Positions 31,501-39,218 of a stretch of 43,980 nucleotides of DNA are shown here, piece by piece. Both the position numbers and the translations under genes were made by a program. The DNA lies in the NCBI GenBank assembly GCA_034927685.1, contig JAYFPO010000018.1, positions 1-43,980 on the forward strand, read 5' to 3'. How positions within the stretch are numbered: position 1 is the first letter of the stretch; the number at the start of each line of letters is the position of its first letter. The notes under the pieces are model-generated. The model saw only the letters and a list, made by a program, of their open reading frames with translations. It made no database searches and was not told where the DNA came from. This stretch comes from RGIG3159 sp034927685. Its GTDB lineage: Bacteria; Bacillota; Clostridia; Oscillospirales; Oscillospiraceae.

Positions 31501-32223
31501 TCACTTTCCCGCGACGTAAATCGCGATTGACTTTCCAACGGATTGCCGGACTTTATAGGTAAATTCGACCTCGTTACTGGATGCGTCTGACAGATGCAGC
31601 AGCCAGATTTCCCGGCAGGCGGATAAGTCAAGGCTCTTCAGGTAATCTGCCAGCTTGCTGATCTCCATGTGGCTATTGCGCACTCGGAGCACGACGCTTT
31701 CCGGCATCCTGGTATTGCGGCTCAGAATCAGATCGTCATAGTTGGCCTCAATGGCCAGAATTGTGACGTCCGGAAAGCGATAATTGATGCCGCAGGTGTC
31801 AGTTGCAAAAACAAGCTGCTCGCCGTCCTTGCCGCGGATAAGAAAGCCAACCGGCTGCACCGCGTCGTGAAACGTCCGAAACGGCACCACGGTCACGGAA
31901 CCGACCATAAACGGGGGACCGATGTTGCTGCCTTTTGGCATCTCAAACGGTCGAATCGCATCAAGTTCGAGCATTCTGGCAGTGCCGGGAGACGCATACA
32001 CAGGAACGCCTCGCTTGAGCAGTTGGTCGATATGCCCGGCATGATCCTTGTGCTCATGAGTAATCAGGCATCCGTCGAAATCAGGAACGGCATAATCCAA
32101 CGCAGCCTGCAGCCGTTTGTACGGAATGCCGCATTCCAGCAAAATCCGCGTGTCGCCGTCAGTGACCAGATATGCGTTTCCGGCAGAACTTGATGCGATT
32201 GGCGTAAATGTCAAAACGGGCAC
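31501..32223 (-). CDS. Metallo-beta-lactamase-fold hydrolase
   Basis: A 240-residue MBL-fold protein with the metal motif HEHKDHAGH near residue 55, further ligands in TFHDAVQPVGF and TDTCGINYRF, and the C-terminal HLSDASSNE in place of the last histidine motif. It resembles the YycJ/nuclease-like branch (PIASSSAGNAYLV at the N-terminus is typical). Probable phosphodiesterase or nuclease in the phage DNA-metabolism cluster (inference). The GTG start at 32223 overlaps the preceding gene by 13 nt. Confidence 0.87.
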   Translation of the reverse strand: MPVLTFTPIASSSAGNAYLVTDGDTRILLECGIPYKRLQAALDYAVPDFDGCLITHEHKDHAGHIDQLLKRGVPVYASPGTARMLELDAIRPFEMPKGSNIGPPFMVGSVTVVPFRTFHDAVQPVGFLIRGKDGEQLVFATDTCGINYRFPDVTILAIEANYDDLILSRNTRMPESVVLRVRNSHMEISKLADYLKSLDLSACREIWLLHLSDASSNEVEFTYKVRQSVGKSIAIYVAGK

Positions 32224-32855
32224 GCCCCTTTCGGAATGTTAACCTCTTTGAAATCCTCCTCACGCTTTGCTGCCTCTGCATTTGCGGCGTCGACACTGAC
32301 CTCTTGATCCGGAAGGTGCGCATCACGGTAGACAGAGGATTTTTTCAGCTGCTCCTGCAGATATTCCGGCATGGCGTCAAATGTTGCGTCATCCCACTCC
32401 TGGGTATCAAAGTATAGTAGCTCTCCGATCCGCTTCGGAGCCGGGATGCCTTTCGGCATACTCATGGCGCTGGCAATGTTGGCATATTGGCCATCTTCGC
32501 TATGTACCACGTTCAGGAGCGCCGGCCGGTCGAGCAGGTCCTTCAAATCAAAATTTTCAAAATCCGCATCGCTGAACGTTTTCCCGAGCCACGCGCCGAC
32601 AAACTGCCGGATGCTGCTTTTTGTGGATGCAGAAATCGTAAAATTGCGGCTGAGCTGGCGTGGAAGCTGCTCCCCGTCCACGTCGATCAACTCACCCGGA
32701 AGCTCGAAAATGATCTTCACGCGGTTTGAATAATGGGTCTTGTTTTTAAACGTCATTTCCTGCTCGCCGAGATCGACGACGCCGACGCACACACTGGGGT
32801 ATACGCCGACATCAACCGGCGGGATCTGTGGTTTTGCTCTGCTGCCTACGATCAA
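32211..32855 (-). CDS. DUF669-like phage single-strand-binding-type protein
   Basis: A 214-residue protein starting at a TTG that overlaps the stop of the ATPase gene (TTGA). The pattern PPVDVGVYPSVCVGVVDLGE, THYSNRVKIIFELPGE, RQLSRNFTISASTKSSIRQF and FDLKDLLDRPALLNVVHSED is that of small phage proteins next to recombination ATPases, often called DUF669 or SSB-like. Likely binds single-stranded DNA during recombination or replication (inference). Confidence 0.75.
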   Translation of the reverse strand: MIVGSRAKPQIPPVDVGVYPSVCVGVVDLGEQEMTFKNKTHYSNRVKIIFELPGELIDVDGEQLPRQLSRNFTISASTKSSIRQFVGAWLGKTFSDADFENFDLKDLLDRPALLNVVHSEDGQYANIASAMSMPKGIPAPKRIGELLYFDTQEWDDATFDAMPEYLQEQLKKSSVYRDAHLPDQEVSVDAANAEAAKREEDFKEVNIPKGACPF

Positions 32856-34780
32856 AATTCACACCTCAATTCATGGTCTTCCGGCGAAACGATCAGCCGG
32901 ATCAGTTGTCCTTCCGTGTCGGCCAGATGCGTGACACTCTCGGCGTTGTCCACAAAGATCGGCACGCTGTAGCCGTAGTGTTCGGAGAGTGTCTGGATGA
33001 TGTCAAGTCCGACGTTGATGCGGGCACCGTTATTCAGGCCGCTGTCGTAAGGCACGCCGGCGCCGAGGATATCGCAGCAGGACTGCAGCCCACCGTTGAC
33101 CTGCTGATTAAACAGCCGGAATTCCGCGATTCTGAAATGCTGATTGATTCCGCCAGTGATATAGTCGGATTTGAACCGCGTAAACTGGTCGATCAGATCG
33201 AGCATGCGGTCGGTATCTTCCATCGACGTCGCAACGGTCTTTCTTTCCTGCTCCAACTCTCTGATTCTGGATTGCGCATATTCCAAAACGCCCTGCTTTG
33301 CGAGCTGCTCCAACGCCGCACGACGGTCTTTCGCGATGGCCTGTTGCTTTTCACGGAGCTGATTCGTCCTGGCCTGTCCGCTTTGCCTGGCGTCTGAGAG
33401 AGATTTTTCAGACGTGCTGATTCTGGCCTGCAGGTCTGCTTTCATTTTTGCGTATCCGTCCGCATTCTGGATGTTCTGCGGGCCGAGCGCCTCCAACGAT
33501 GCGAGCCGGTCCTTTGCCTCTGCAATCAGATTTTCCGCTTCCACAATCTGGCTGCTGTACTCTTCGGCGGCTTTTGCGTCGTCCGCCGCGAGCTCCTTAT
33601 ATCGCTGCCCTCTTGCCGCAATATCGTCAAGCCTGTGCTTTTTCTGCTCATCCCACTTTTTTACGGAGGATTGCAGCTGCTCCGCCGGCAGCTTTTGGCC
33701 GCAGGTCGGGCATGCCGTACTGCCGGAGTACTGCTGCGTATTGACGGAGATCCATTCCGTGCGGCAATCGTCCGCCTTTTTCAGCAGGGAGGCTTCGTCA
33801 TCCTTTGTCTCGTGGTACTTCCTGCCGGTCCGCACGAAGTAGTCCGTCAGCGTCCTGATCTGCTTTTGCTGCTCCGCGATGGCCTTTTCAGTATCCGGCT
33901 GCGCTGCACGGAATTTTTCATTGTTGATTTCCAGCCGTTCCAGCTGATTTTGCAGGTCGTGCAGATCTGCTCCCATTTTGGAGGTCTCCACGGCGTTTCC
34001 GTTCGCGATTTCTGCGGCCAAAGATTGCTCAGCACGCTCCAGAAGTTCCGATTTCTCGCGAAAATCTTTAAAATTTATATTTTCCAGATCATTTACAGTT
34101 TTTTTGTTTTCTTCGATCCTGGCTGGGATTTCCTTGAGTCTGCCGTTGCACTTTTTGCGTGAATTTGTGAGCTGCAGTTGGTAATCGTCCAGAGACATCT
34201 TTGTGGTTGCAGGAATCAGCGGCGCAAACTCAGGCTGCAGTGCCATGATTTCGCGGTCAGAGCCAACGTCGGCAACGTCGAAGAGGATGGAGCGACGATC
34301 CTGCCACTTGAGCAACGCGAACGCAGCAGTATCAGACAGGAGCCGGAGAAGGTCCACAGGGACAATGGAAGCAACCGCATCATCAAACTGCCGCTTTGTT
34401 TTCGGAACTCCGTCGATGGAATAATCCGTCGAGTTTCCGTCATAACTGGCCTCATAGCTTCCGCGCTTTGTGGTCCAGAGCTCGTAATATTCGCGGCGCA
34501 GGTTATATGTGTTCTCTCCTGTGTCGATCCACGCCTCAACGGAAGACCGGGCGGATCTGTCACGGACGTTCCCGCCTGCGTCAAGCGGTTTGATGTCGAA
34601 CGCGGCGTTTCCGCGACTGTCTTTCCCGGTCAGGAGCCAGAGATAAGCGTCCATGATTGTGGTCTTTCCGGTTGCGTTGTCTCCGTAGATGCTGCAGCAC
34701 CGCGTTGGAAAATCCAGCGACAGAGACCGGATTCCCTTGAAGTTTTCCAGTGTCAGGCGCCGTAAAGTAATAGCTTTCAT
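32852..34780 (-). CDS. SbcC/Rad50-like AAA ATPase with zinc hook
   Basis: A 642-residue SMC-type ATPase. Walker A GDNATGKTT at 33-41, signature region and Walker B at the C-terminal end (YSVPIFVDNAESV), separated by long coiled coils. Residues CPTCGQKLP near 356 form a zinc hook as in Rad50/SbcC. The start at 34780 is supported by AAAGGA upstream and an ATGA overlap with the small gene before it. No SbcD nuclease gene is seen; the MBL-fold protein two genes downstream could be its nuclease partner (inference). Confidence 0.92.
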   Translation of the reverse strand: MKAITLRRLTLENFKGIRSLSLDFPTRCCSIYGDNATGKTTIMDAYLWLLTGKDSRGNAAFDIKPLDAGGNVRDRSARSSVEAWIDTGENTYNLRREYYELWTTKRGSYEASYDGNSTDYSIDGVPKTKRQFDDAVASIVPVDLLRLLSDTAAFALLKWQDRRSILFDVADVGSDREIMALQPEFAPLIPATTKMSLDDYQLQLTNSRKKCNGRLKEIPARIEENKKTVNDLENINFKDFREKSELLERAEQSLAAEIANGNAVETSKMGADLHDLQNQLERLEINNEKFRAAQPDTEKAIAEQQKQIRTLTDYFVRTGRKYHETKDDEASLLKKADDCRTEWISVNTQQYSGSTACPTCGQKLPAEQLQSSVKKWDEQKKHRLDDIAARGQRYKELAADDAKAAEEYSSQIVEAENLIAEAKDRLASLEALGPQNIQNADGYAKMKADLQARISTSEKSLSDARQSGQARTNQLREKQQAIAKDRRAALEQLAKQGVLEYAQSRIRELEQERKTVATSMEDTDRMLDLIDQFTRFKSDYITGGINQHFRIAEFRLFNQQVNGGLQSCCDILGAGVPYDSGLNNGARINVGLDIIQTLSEHYGYSVPIFVDNAESVTHLADTEGQLIRLIVSPEDHELRCEF

Positions 34781-34953
34781 TGACATTTCCTTTCCATCGG
34801 TGGTATAATCACCGTGTAGTTGTGTGGCCGGTCGGCCGCATTGCCGTCCTGGGTGCTCGTAACGCCTGGGGCGGCTTCTTTTTTATGACACATGCAGGAT
34901 TCACCCGGATCCAGACACGCCCCGCAGTCGGGGCAGATGCGGTAATATGGCAT
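34777..34953 (-). CDS. Small zinc-binding protein (58 residues)
   Basis: ATG at 34953 preceded by GGAGGG, stop at 34777 overlapping the ATPase start (ATGA). The product opens MPYYRICPDCGACLDPGESC and continues MCHKK, a compact CxxC/CxC zinc-binding pattern, then a polar tail ending PPMERKCQ. Its two overlaps and ribosome-binding site make it a real gene of the operon despite its size. Small phage zinc proteins of this type are common and uncharacterised. Confidence 0.78.
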   Translation of the reverse strand: MPYYRICPDCGACLDPGESCMCHKKEAAPGVTSTQDGNAADRPHNYTVIIPPMERKCQ

Positions 34954-34956
34954 TGG

Positions 34957-35229
34957 TCAGCCCTCCAGTCTCAGCGCGGCAACATACTTGCCGTAGGTTG
35001 TGTGATGATCTCTGGCCGCGGCGTTCAGGTCGGCAACAGAGCGTTTGGGCTTCGGATTTGCTGGCTTTGCTACACTTTCGGCCTTTAATCGTTTCCTGTA
35101 GGCTTTGCGATAGGCAGCATCATAAGCTGCGTCGCGGATTCGCCGGCAGGCGGTGCAATACCGCTTTGGCCGCCCGGTGTGCTGCTGGATCTCCGCGCCG
35201 CACCGAATGCAGGTCTCAATCATGGGCAT
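34957..35229 (-). CDS. Small zinc-ribbon protein
   Basis: A 90-residue protein with CIRCGAEIQQHTGRPKRYCTACRR, a two-CxxC zinc-binding site at the N-terminus, then a very basic helix (AYRKAYRKRLKAES) and a C-terminal helix (LNAAARDHHTTYGKYVAALR). Start overlaps the methyltransferase stop (TAATG). Probable DNA- or RNA-binding phage protein. Confidence 0.82.
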   Translation of the reverse strand: MPMIETCIRCGAEIQQHTGRPKRYCTACRRIRDAAYDAAYRKAYRKRLKAESVAKPANPKPKRSVADLNAAARDHHTTYGKYVAALRLEG

Positions 35230-36194
35230 TATTTACTCGCCTCCTCCGTACAACTTTGAGCAATTGCCTGAAATATCGGGTACGCCTGCTGCGGAACTAC
35301 TGCGTTTCCAAGGCATTTAAGTCTGTCCACCCGATAGGGAACCCCATGAGCCACTCGACCCACGTCGGGTTCAGCTGACCACCACCGAGGGAGCATAGGG
35401 CTGCCCTGCCGGATTTGTCTGCATGATTCTGCGAATGGAAGCTGTCTGAGGCAGTCGGGGTTGGAAACATATTGCTCAGAACATACCCTTTCAAATTTCC
35501 CTTCTTTGCGTCGTGAATCTGAGACTTGCTCCCAGCCGGTCCGCTCCCCTTGTAGTCCGATGCTTTCGGTGCCGGCCACAACTGGCGTTCCACCATTTTT
35601 ACCTGATGTTCCAGCCCGACTTGTCGCTTCTTGCCATCCGGCATAACCCCCGTCGGGGACATATCTTCCGGGTTCACTCGGCCGCCGTTCGGGACATTTG
35701 GAGTTCGCCACAAAGAACACCCGTTCCCGTCTGTGCGGCGCTCCGACAGCCGCAGCTTCAAAATTAAATACGGTGACAGCGTATCCCTCACGCTCCAAGT
35801 CCTCACAAACTGTTCTCCCGGCAATATGCAGGATTCCAGGTACGTTCTCACCGACAACCCAACGCGGCGAAAGTTCTCGGATAACTCGGAGCATTTCCGG
35901 CCATAGGTAACGGTCATCTTCTTTTCCTTTTTGGTTTCCAGCCACGGAAAACGGCTGGCAGGGGAAACCTCCTGAAATAATGTCAACTGTTCTGCTTCCT
36001 GTCCGCTCATAAAAACTCTCCTTTGTCAGCGTCCGTATATCTCTCCAGCGTGGCACATCAGGCCAGTTCTTTTCCAGCACCTTTGTGGGATAATCGGCAA
36101 ATTCGCACTGCCCAACCGTTTCAAATCCGGCCCATTCGGCAGCTAAGTCCAGACCGCCAATACCGGAAAACAAGGACATGTGCGTCAACTGCAT
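35229..36194 (-). CDS. DNA (cytosine-5-)-methyltransferase
   Basis: Phage orphan C5 methyltransferase of 321 residues. Motif I FSGIGGLD (9-16), motif IV with the catalytic Cys in FPCQPFS (C79), motif VI ENVPG near 122, motif VIII RRERVFFVANS near 160, and IX/X CLGNAVVPQQA near 298, with a variable target-recognition part between VIII and IX. It probably protects phage DNA from host restriction. From about codon 62 to near the end the same DNA is open in a second frame with its own start signal (see 35297-36010). It overlaps both neighbours by 1 nt (TAATG). Confidence 0.95.
   Translation of the reverse strand: MQLTHMSLFSGIGGLDLAAEWAGFETVGQCEFADYPTKVLEKNWPDVPRWRDIRTLTKESFYERTGSRTVDIISGGFPCQPFSVAGNQKGKEDDRYLWPEMLRVIRELSPRWVVGENVPGILHIAGRTVCEDLEREGYAVTVFNFEAAAVGAPHRRERVFFVANSKCPERRPSEPGRYVPDGGYAGWQEATSRAGTSGKNGGTPVVAGTESIGLQGERTGWEQVSDSRRKEGKFERVCSEQYVSNPDCLRQLPFAESCRQIRQGSPMLPRWWSAEPDVGRVAHGVPYRVDRLKCLGNAVVPQQAYPIFQAIAQSCTEEASK
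35297..36010 (-). CDS. Overlapping 237-codon gene embedded in the cytosine methyltransferase gene
   Basis: Same strand as the methyltransferase, different frame, wholly inside it. ATG at 36010 is preceded by AAAGGAGAG (36016-36024), with the AGGAG core 7 nt from the ATG, an excellent Shine-Dalgarno. The product starts MSGQEAEQLTLFQEVSPASR, contains MTVTYGRKCSELSENFRRVG, LSVRTYLESC, TWSVRDTLSPYLILKLRLS, then Trp-Pro/Thr-Pro-Thr-Ala-Ser-Asp repeats (WPAPKASDYKG, FPTPTASDSF) and GGQLNPTWVEWLMGFPIGWTDL. By recollection, proteins with these last motifs are found in many phages and annotated as hypothetical. That recurrence together with the start signal argues that this is translated, not a chance open frame. 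Function unknown; perhaps a DNA-modification accessory protein. Confidence 0.62.
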   Translation of the reverse strand: MSGQEAEQLTLFQEVSPASRFPWLETKKEKKMTVTYGRKCSELSENFRRVGLSVRTYLESCILPGEQFVRTWSVRDTLSPYLILKLRLSERRTDGNGCSLWRTPNVPNGGRVNPEDMSPTGVMPDGKKRQVGLEHQVKMVERQLWPAPKASDYKGSGPAGSKSQIHDAKKGNLKGYVLSNMFPTPTASDSFHSQNHADKSGRAALCSLGGGQLNPTWVEWLMGFPIGWTDLNALETQ

Positions 36195-36400
36195 TATGTA
36201 CTCGCCTCCTTAACCGGCTTGTACCGCACCTGCGTGTACTCCTCTGCTATCCGGCAGCTTAGCTGATCAAGCCTATTGAGGCCGGCCAAATAGACTCTTG
36301 CCGCCCGCAACGTCTCAAATCTCGTCTCCGTCCGCAACTTCCACGAGTCCCAGTTGCGGATACGGTACTGGATTACATATATTGTTTCTTCGCCTCCCAT
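36194..36400 (-). CDS. Small phage protein (68 residues)
   Basis: A small basic protein: MGGEETIYVIQYRIRNWDSW, ETLRAARVYLAGLNRLDQLS. TAATG overlap with the methyltransferase start and a 28-nt overlap with the gene before it. Unrecognised; it would be made together with the methyltransferase. Confidence 0.68.
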   Translation of the reverse strand: MGGEETIYVIQYRIRNWDSWKLRTETRFETLRAARVYLAGLNRLDQLSCRIAEEYTQVRYKPVKEAST

Positions 36401-36666
36401 CGTTGCCGCAGCAGCATGTCCTTGCGGCGCAGCCGGTCGTCCAGCTCATCAATGACCTCCTGCCGCAAGTGGATCTCCGTCGCCGCCCGGTTGCCGGTCT
36501 GCTCCAACGCGGACATGAGGCGGGTGTTATCCCGGTGCAGCCGGCGGTTTTCCTCCGCCATGCGGTGGTACCGGTGCCGCGCCCGGGTGATCGCGTCCAC
36601 GGCCCAGCATGCGGTGATCCAGACCGCAAGGCCGATCAGGATGTAGGTGTCAGGTCTGTCAAGCAC
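36373..36666 (-). CDS. Small membrane-anchored coiled-coil protein
   Basis: 97 residues from the GTG at 36666 (reading MLDRPDTYILIGLAVWITAC), with GGAGGT 8 nt upstream and an 8-nt overlap with the gene before it. One N-terminal transmembrane helix (YILIGLAVWITACWAVDAI), then a long charged coiled coil (RARHRYHRMAEENRRLHRDN; EVIDELDDRLRRKDMLLRQR). The layout resembles Rz/i-spanin-type or membrane-tethered accessory proteins, but it lies in the early region, not in the lysis cassette. Confidence 0.72.
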   Translation of the reverse strand: MLDRPDTYILIGLAVWITACWAVDAITRARHRYHRMAEENRRLHRDNTRLMSALEQTGNRAATEIHLRQEVIDELDDRLRRKDMLLRQRWEAKKQYM

Positions 36667-36925
36667 GGCAGACCACCTCCCCATAGCCAACCTGCGGCAT
36701 CGGCTCCGTCCGCTCCCCCGACTTGTAGGCAATCAGGTTGCCGATGTGTATGCGGTAGGTTAGTCGTCTGCTGAATGTCTGGAGCCGCACAGCTTGACAG
36801 AACGGACAATAGCCGGACTGTGCCCACACGCGCACCTGCTGGGCCGTGGTGCCGTTCTGTAGGTATCTGGCTGCCTGCTCCGGACCGATCTTGTTGTACA
36901 GGGATAAAAGCTGTTGTTCGGTCAT
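36659..36925 (-). CDS. Small phage early protein with CxxC motif
   Basis: An 88-residue protein: MTEQQLLSLYNKIGPEQAAR, YLQNGTTAQQVRVWAQSGYC, PFCQAVRLQTFSRRL. The N-terminal half looks like a helix-turn-helix (GPEQAARYL-type), followed by one CPFC. It is the first early gene after the Cro-like gene. A second, truncated copy lies at 40978-41100 beside the second immunity module, so this gene and the module belong together in both elements. Confidence 0.78.
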   Translation of the reverse strand: MTEQQLLSLYNKIGPEQAARYLQNGTTAQQVRVWAQSGYCPFCQAVRLQTFSRRLTYRIHIGNLIAYKSGERTEPMPQVGYGEVVCRA

Positions 36926-36989
36926 TTCTTGATTTGTCTCCTTTCTGTCCGCTTTATCGGACTATTTATGTGCGATAATCGTTTTGTGG

Positions 36990-37190
36990 TCAGGAAACAG
37001 ATTCACGCGCCTGGATGATTGCATCGAGCGCGGCGGTGAATTTGGCTTCTGCGCCCTTTGGGGTCTTGTGGCCATTAAGCACGGTGCTCAGATACTTTGG
37101 GTGGACATCTGCCGCCGCCGCGAGCTGCTTTGCCGTCACGCCGTGCAGGTGCATTTTGCCAATTAGGTCGGCTGTCCATTGTGCAGGCAT
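36990..37190 (-). CDS. Cro-like helix-turn-helix protein
   Basis: A 66-residue DNA-binding protein: HLHGVTAKQLAAAADVHPKYLSTVLNGH is a clear helix-turn-helix, ending ARESVS. It is divergent from the repressor gene at 37402 and heads the leftward early transcript, the position of Cro. The C-terminal ARESVS is shared with the counterpart at 41157-41375 although the rest of that protein differs. Confidence 0.88.
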   Translation of the reverse strand: MPAQWTADLIGKMHLHGVTAKQLAAAADVHPKYLSTVLNGHKTPKGAEAKFTAALDAIIQARESVS

Positions 37191-37401
37191 ACAATTTTCA
37201 CCTCCTTCATCATTTATTGTTGACCTTTGTAATCATGCGTGATATTATGATGGTGCTAACCAAATCAAGATTATCGCAGCTTTTATGATTACGACGTTCA
37301 ACTTATATCCGCATAATAGCATGTGATCGTAATCATTTCAAGGGCTTTTTGTTTACGGCGGTAATCTTTGTCGTTATGCCCAAAAGCAGGAGGCCCAAAC
37401 T
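37191..37401. promoter_or_regulatory. Immunity control region (operators between cro-like and repressor genes)
   Basis: A 211-nt AT-rich divergent region. GTAATCAT-type boxes recur: GTAATCAT at 37229-37236, ATGATTACGA at 37285-37294, CGTAATCAT at 37328-37336 and GGTAATCTTTG near 37360-37370. They are likely operators for the repressor and Cro. These boxes differ completely from those in the second immunity region (AGTAC boxes at 41410-41551). Confidence 0.72.
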
Positions 37402-37755
37402 ATGTTTTATGACAAATTTAATGAACTCTGCGCTGAAAAAAAAGTGAAGCCCGGTCGCGCGTGCACCGAAATGGGTGTCAGCAGATCTTTGGCTGCCAAA
37501 TGGAAAGCGACGGGAACTGAAAAGCCGAGCGCAGATATTCTTGAAAAAATGTCTAAATATTTTGGCAAAACGATCGATGAAATACTTGATGGCAAAAAAA
37601 GAAAAGCGCCCACCGTTTCTGGCGAGCGCGAGGTTGGCTATGATGATTTTACCTATGCAATGCAGGATGAGGCAAAGGAGTTAACTGATGCGGACAAGCA
37701 GTTATTGCTCTCAATGGCAAGGCAGCTCAACGCCACAAGGCGCAAACAGAATTGA
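37402..37755 (+). CDS. Phage repressor (Cro/CI-type HTH)
   Basis: A 117-residue transcription factor. The helix-turn-helix lies at about 15-60 (GRACTEMGVSRSLAAKWKAT, SADILEKMSKYFGKTIDEIL) and a C-terminal helical tail follows (ELTDADKQLLLSMARQLN). CAGGAGG precedes the start. Together with the ImmA-like gene that overlaps its 3' end it forms the lysogeny module; such repressors are typically removed by the ImmA-type protease on induction. Confidence 0.9.
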   Translation: MFYDKFNELCAEKKVKPGRACTEMGVSRSLAAKWKATGTEKPSADILEKMSKYFGKTIDEILDGKKRKAPTVSGEREVGYDDFTYAMQDEAKELTDADKQLLLSMARQLNATRRKQN

Positions 37756-38188
37756 TGTGCTGGGGGCATGGCTTCAGGAAAACGGCGTACAGGTTATAGA
37801 CAGACCTTTTCTGACGAGCAACCCAGGCACGAAATCAATTACAATCCACCTATCAAATACGGATGACTGGGGTATTTTTATTGATCGTCGCAGGATACCG
37901 GACCGCGTCACGGAGTATTCCACTCTCCTGCATGAGGGTGGGCACGTCGCAACCGGTGCGACACATGAGGTGTCCAGCCCGTTTGATCTTGTAGAAAAGC
38001 ATGAATACAAAGCAAACAAATGGGCAGTTGAACATGCGATTTCTGAGGAAGATCTTGACGCCGCAGTAGCAGGCGGCCACACGGAAATCTGGGACCTTGC
38101 GGAACACTTTGATGTAACAGAGGATCTGATGAAGAAGGCTGTCAGCTGGTATGTCTACGGTAACCTGGCATCAGATTTATATTTTTAA
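37688..38188 (+). CDS. ImmA/IrrE-family metallo-endopeptidase
   Basis: A 166-residue zinc protease whose motif is LLHEGGHVATG (HExxH) near residue 82, with the downstream E-rich VEKHEYKANKWAVEH helix typical of the ImmA/IrrE family. It likely inactivates the repressor to induce the prophage. The start at 37688 is supported by AAAGGAG seven nt upstream, giving a 68-nt overlap with the repressor gene; a GTG at 37757 that overlaps the repressor stop is an alternative. Confidence 0.88.
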   Translation: MRTSSYCSQWQGSSTPQGANRIDVLGAWLQENGVQVIDRPFLTSNPGTKSITIHLSNTDDWGIFIDRRRIPDRVTEYSTLLHEGGHVATGATHEVSSPFDLVEKHEYKANKWAVEHAISEEDLDAAVAGGHTEIWDLAEHFDVTEDLMKKAVSWYVYGNLASDLYF

Positions 38189-38230
38189 CGCCTCGCAGCG
38201 GCGGATAGAACTAGAGAAAGAGTGTGGAAG

Positions 38231-38701
38231 ATGAGTCTACTATCATTACTTGGCATTAACAAGATTGAACAAGGAAAAGGCGGCCACACCCTTTGCGAAG
38301 ACATATTTCATGTTGTTGGCGTGTCCTACTGTATTGATCATGTTATGAAGCTTGCAACATGCAACCCGGAATGGGAAAAAAACGGACGATCAATCTTGGC
38401 GCAAGGCGGTGCTGGGAAGAAAATATACAGATACTGCTTCATAAACAAGCCCGTTAAGATTCTTCCGGAGCCGAATAACAGTCACGATAGAGATGCACTG
38501 CTTGTTCAGATAGCTGGAGAAAAAATTGGCTATATTAGCCGGCAAGACAACATAAACGTGAAAAGAATACTCGGCAAAAATTCGGTAAAATTCACATCAG
38601 CATTCATTTCAGGCGGCCAATATAAGGTCGTGTCGAAGAACGGCGAGACCATAAAAACTGACTGCGATATAAGTATTACTGTGAAAATTGGGTACACGTA
38701 A
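38231..38701 (+). CDS. HIRAN-domain protein
   Basis: 156 residues from the ATG at 38231 (MSLLSLLGINKIEQGKGGHT), preceded by AAAGAG; a GTG at 38222 is also in frame. The HIRAN pattern is clear: VVGVSYCIDHVM, then VKILPEPNNSHDRDALLVQI and EKIGYISRQDNINVKRIL. HIRAN domains recognise DNA ends or replication-fork structures and are known from helicases and small prophage proteins. It stands alone here, as an accessory gene in the plus-strand lysogeny region. Confidence 0.85.
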   Translation: MSLLSLLGINKIEQGKGGHTLCEDIFHVVGVSYCIDHVMKLATCNPEWEKNGRSILAQGGAGKKIYRYCFINKPVKILPEPNNSHDRDALLVQIAGEKIGYISRQDNINVKRILGKNSVKFTSAFISGGQYKVVSKNGETIKTDCDISITVKIGYT

Positions 38702-38840
38702 TGCGCCTACAAATGGCGGAAAAGAATGCCGCCCCCGCACTTAATTGGAGGCGGTTGACAGATTTCGCGGTGATGCCGAAACCAGTTATTTGAAGAACCC
38801 CGCTTCGGCGGATCAATATAAAAGAGAGAAGAGGATTTGC

Positions 38841-39089
38841 ATGAAGTGCCCGAAATGTGGTAGTGAAAACGTAACAGTGCAAATAGTATCTGAGACACAA
38901 ATAATGAATAAGCACCACGGCATACTTTGGTGGTGTTGCATCGGATGGTGGTGGTGGATGATAAAATGGTTTATTTTCACAGTTCCAGCGCTGATCGTTA
39001 AAATCTTTGCGCCCAAGCGTACAAAGCTGAAAACAAAGCATAAATCAATGTGCGTATGTCAGTCTTGCGGCCACCACTGGGAAGCGTAG
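38841..39089 (+). CDS. Zinc-ribbon membrane protein
   Basis: 82 residues from the ATG at 38841. An N-terminal zinc finger half (MKCPKCGSENVTVQIV) and C-terminal half (MCVCQSCGHHWEA) flank a very Trp-rich hydrophobic segment (GILWWCCIGWWWWMIKWFIF, then TVPALIVKIF). Ribbon-plus-membrane proteins of this type are common in prophage accessory regions. A truncated copy of its start occurs at 43077-43127. Function unknown. Confidence 0.78.
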   Translation: MKCPKCGSENVTVQIVSETQIMNKHHGILWWCCIGWWWWMIKWFIFTVPALIVKIFAPKRTKLKTKHKSMCVCQSCGHHWEA

Positions 39090-39092
39090 CAA

Positions 39093-39132
39093 ATTAAAAA
39101 AGCCAGCCTCCGGTTGCACCCGGAAGCTGGCA
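39093..39132 (-). terminator. Hairpin upstream of the integrase gene
   Basis: GCCAGCCTCCGG pairs with CCGGAAGCTGGC around TTGCACC; the A-run on its left makes a U-tract on the minus strand. It is therefore a terminator for leftward transcripts entering from the integrase/attR side, protecting the lysogeny genes. Confidence 0.6.
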
Positions 39133-39218
39133 ATGCAGATCACCTATCGGTCAAAACAGGAGTAGTCTACCCTTTTATGATATCACAGGGCCGGGCGCTC
39201 CGCAAGGAGGAAAATACA

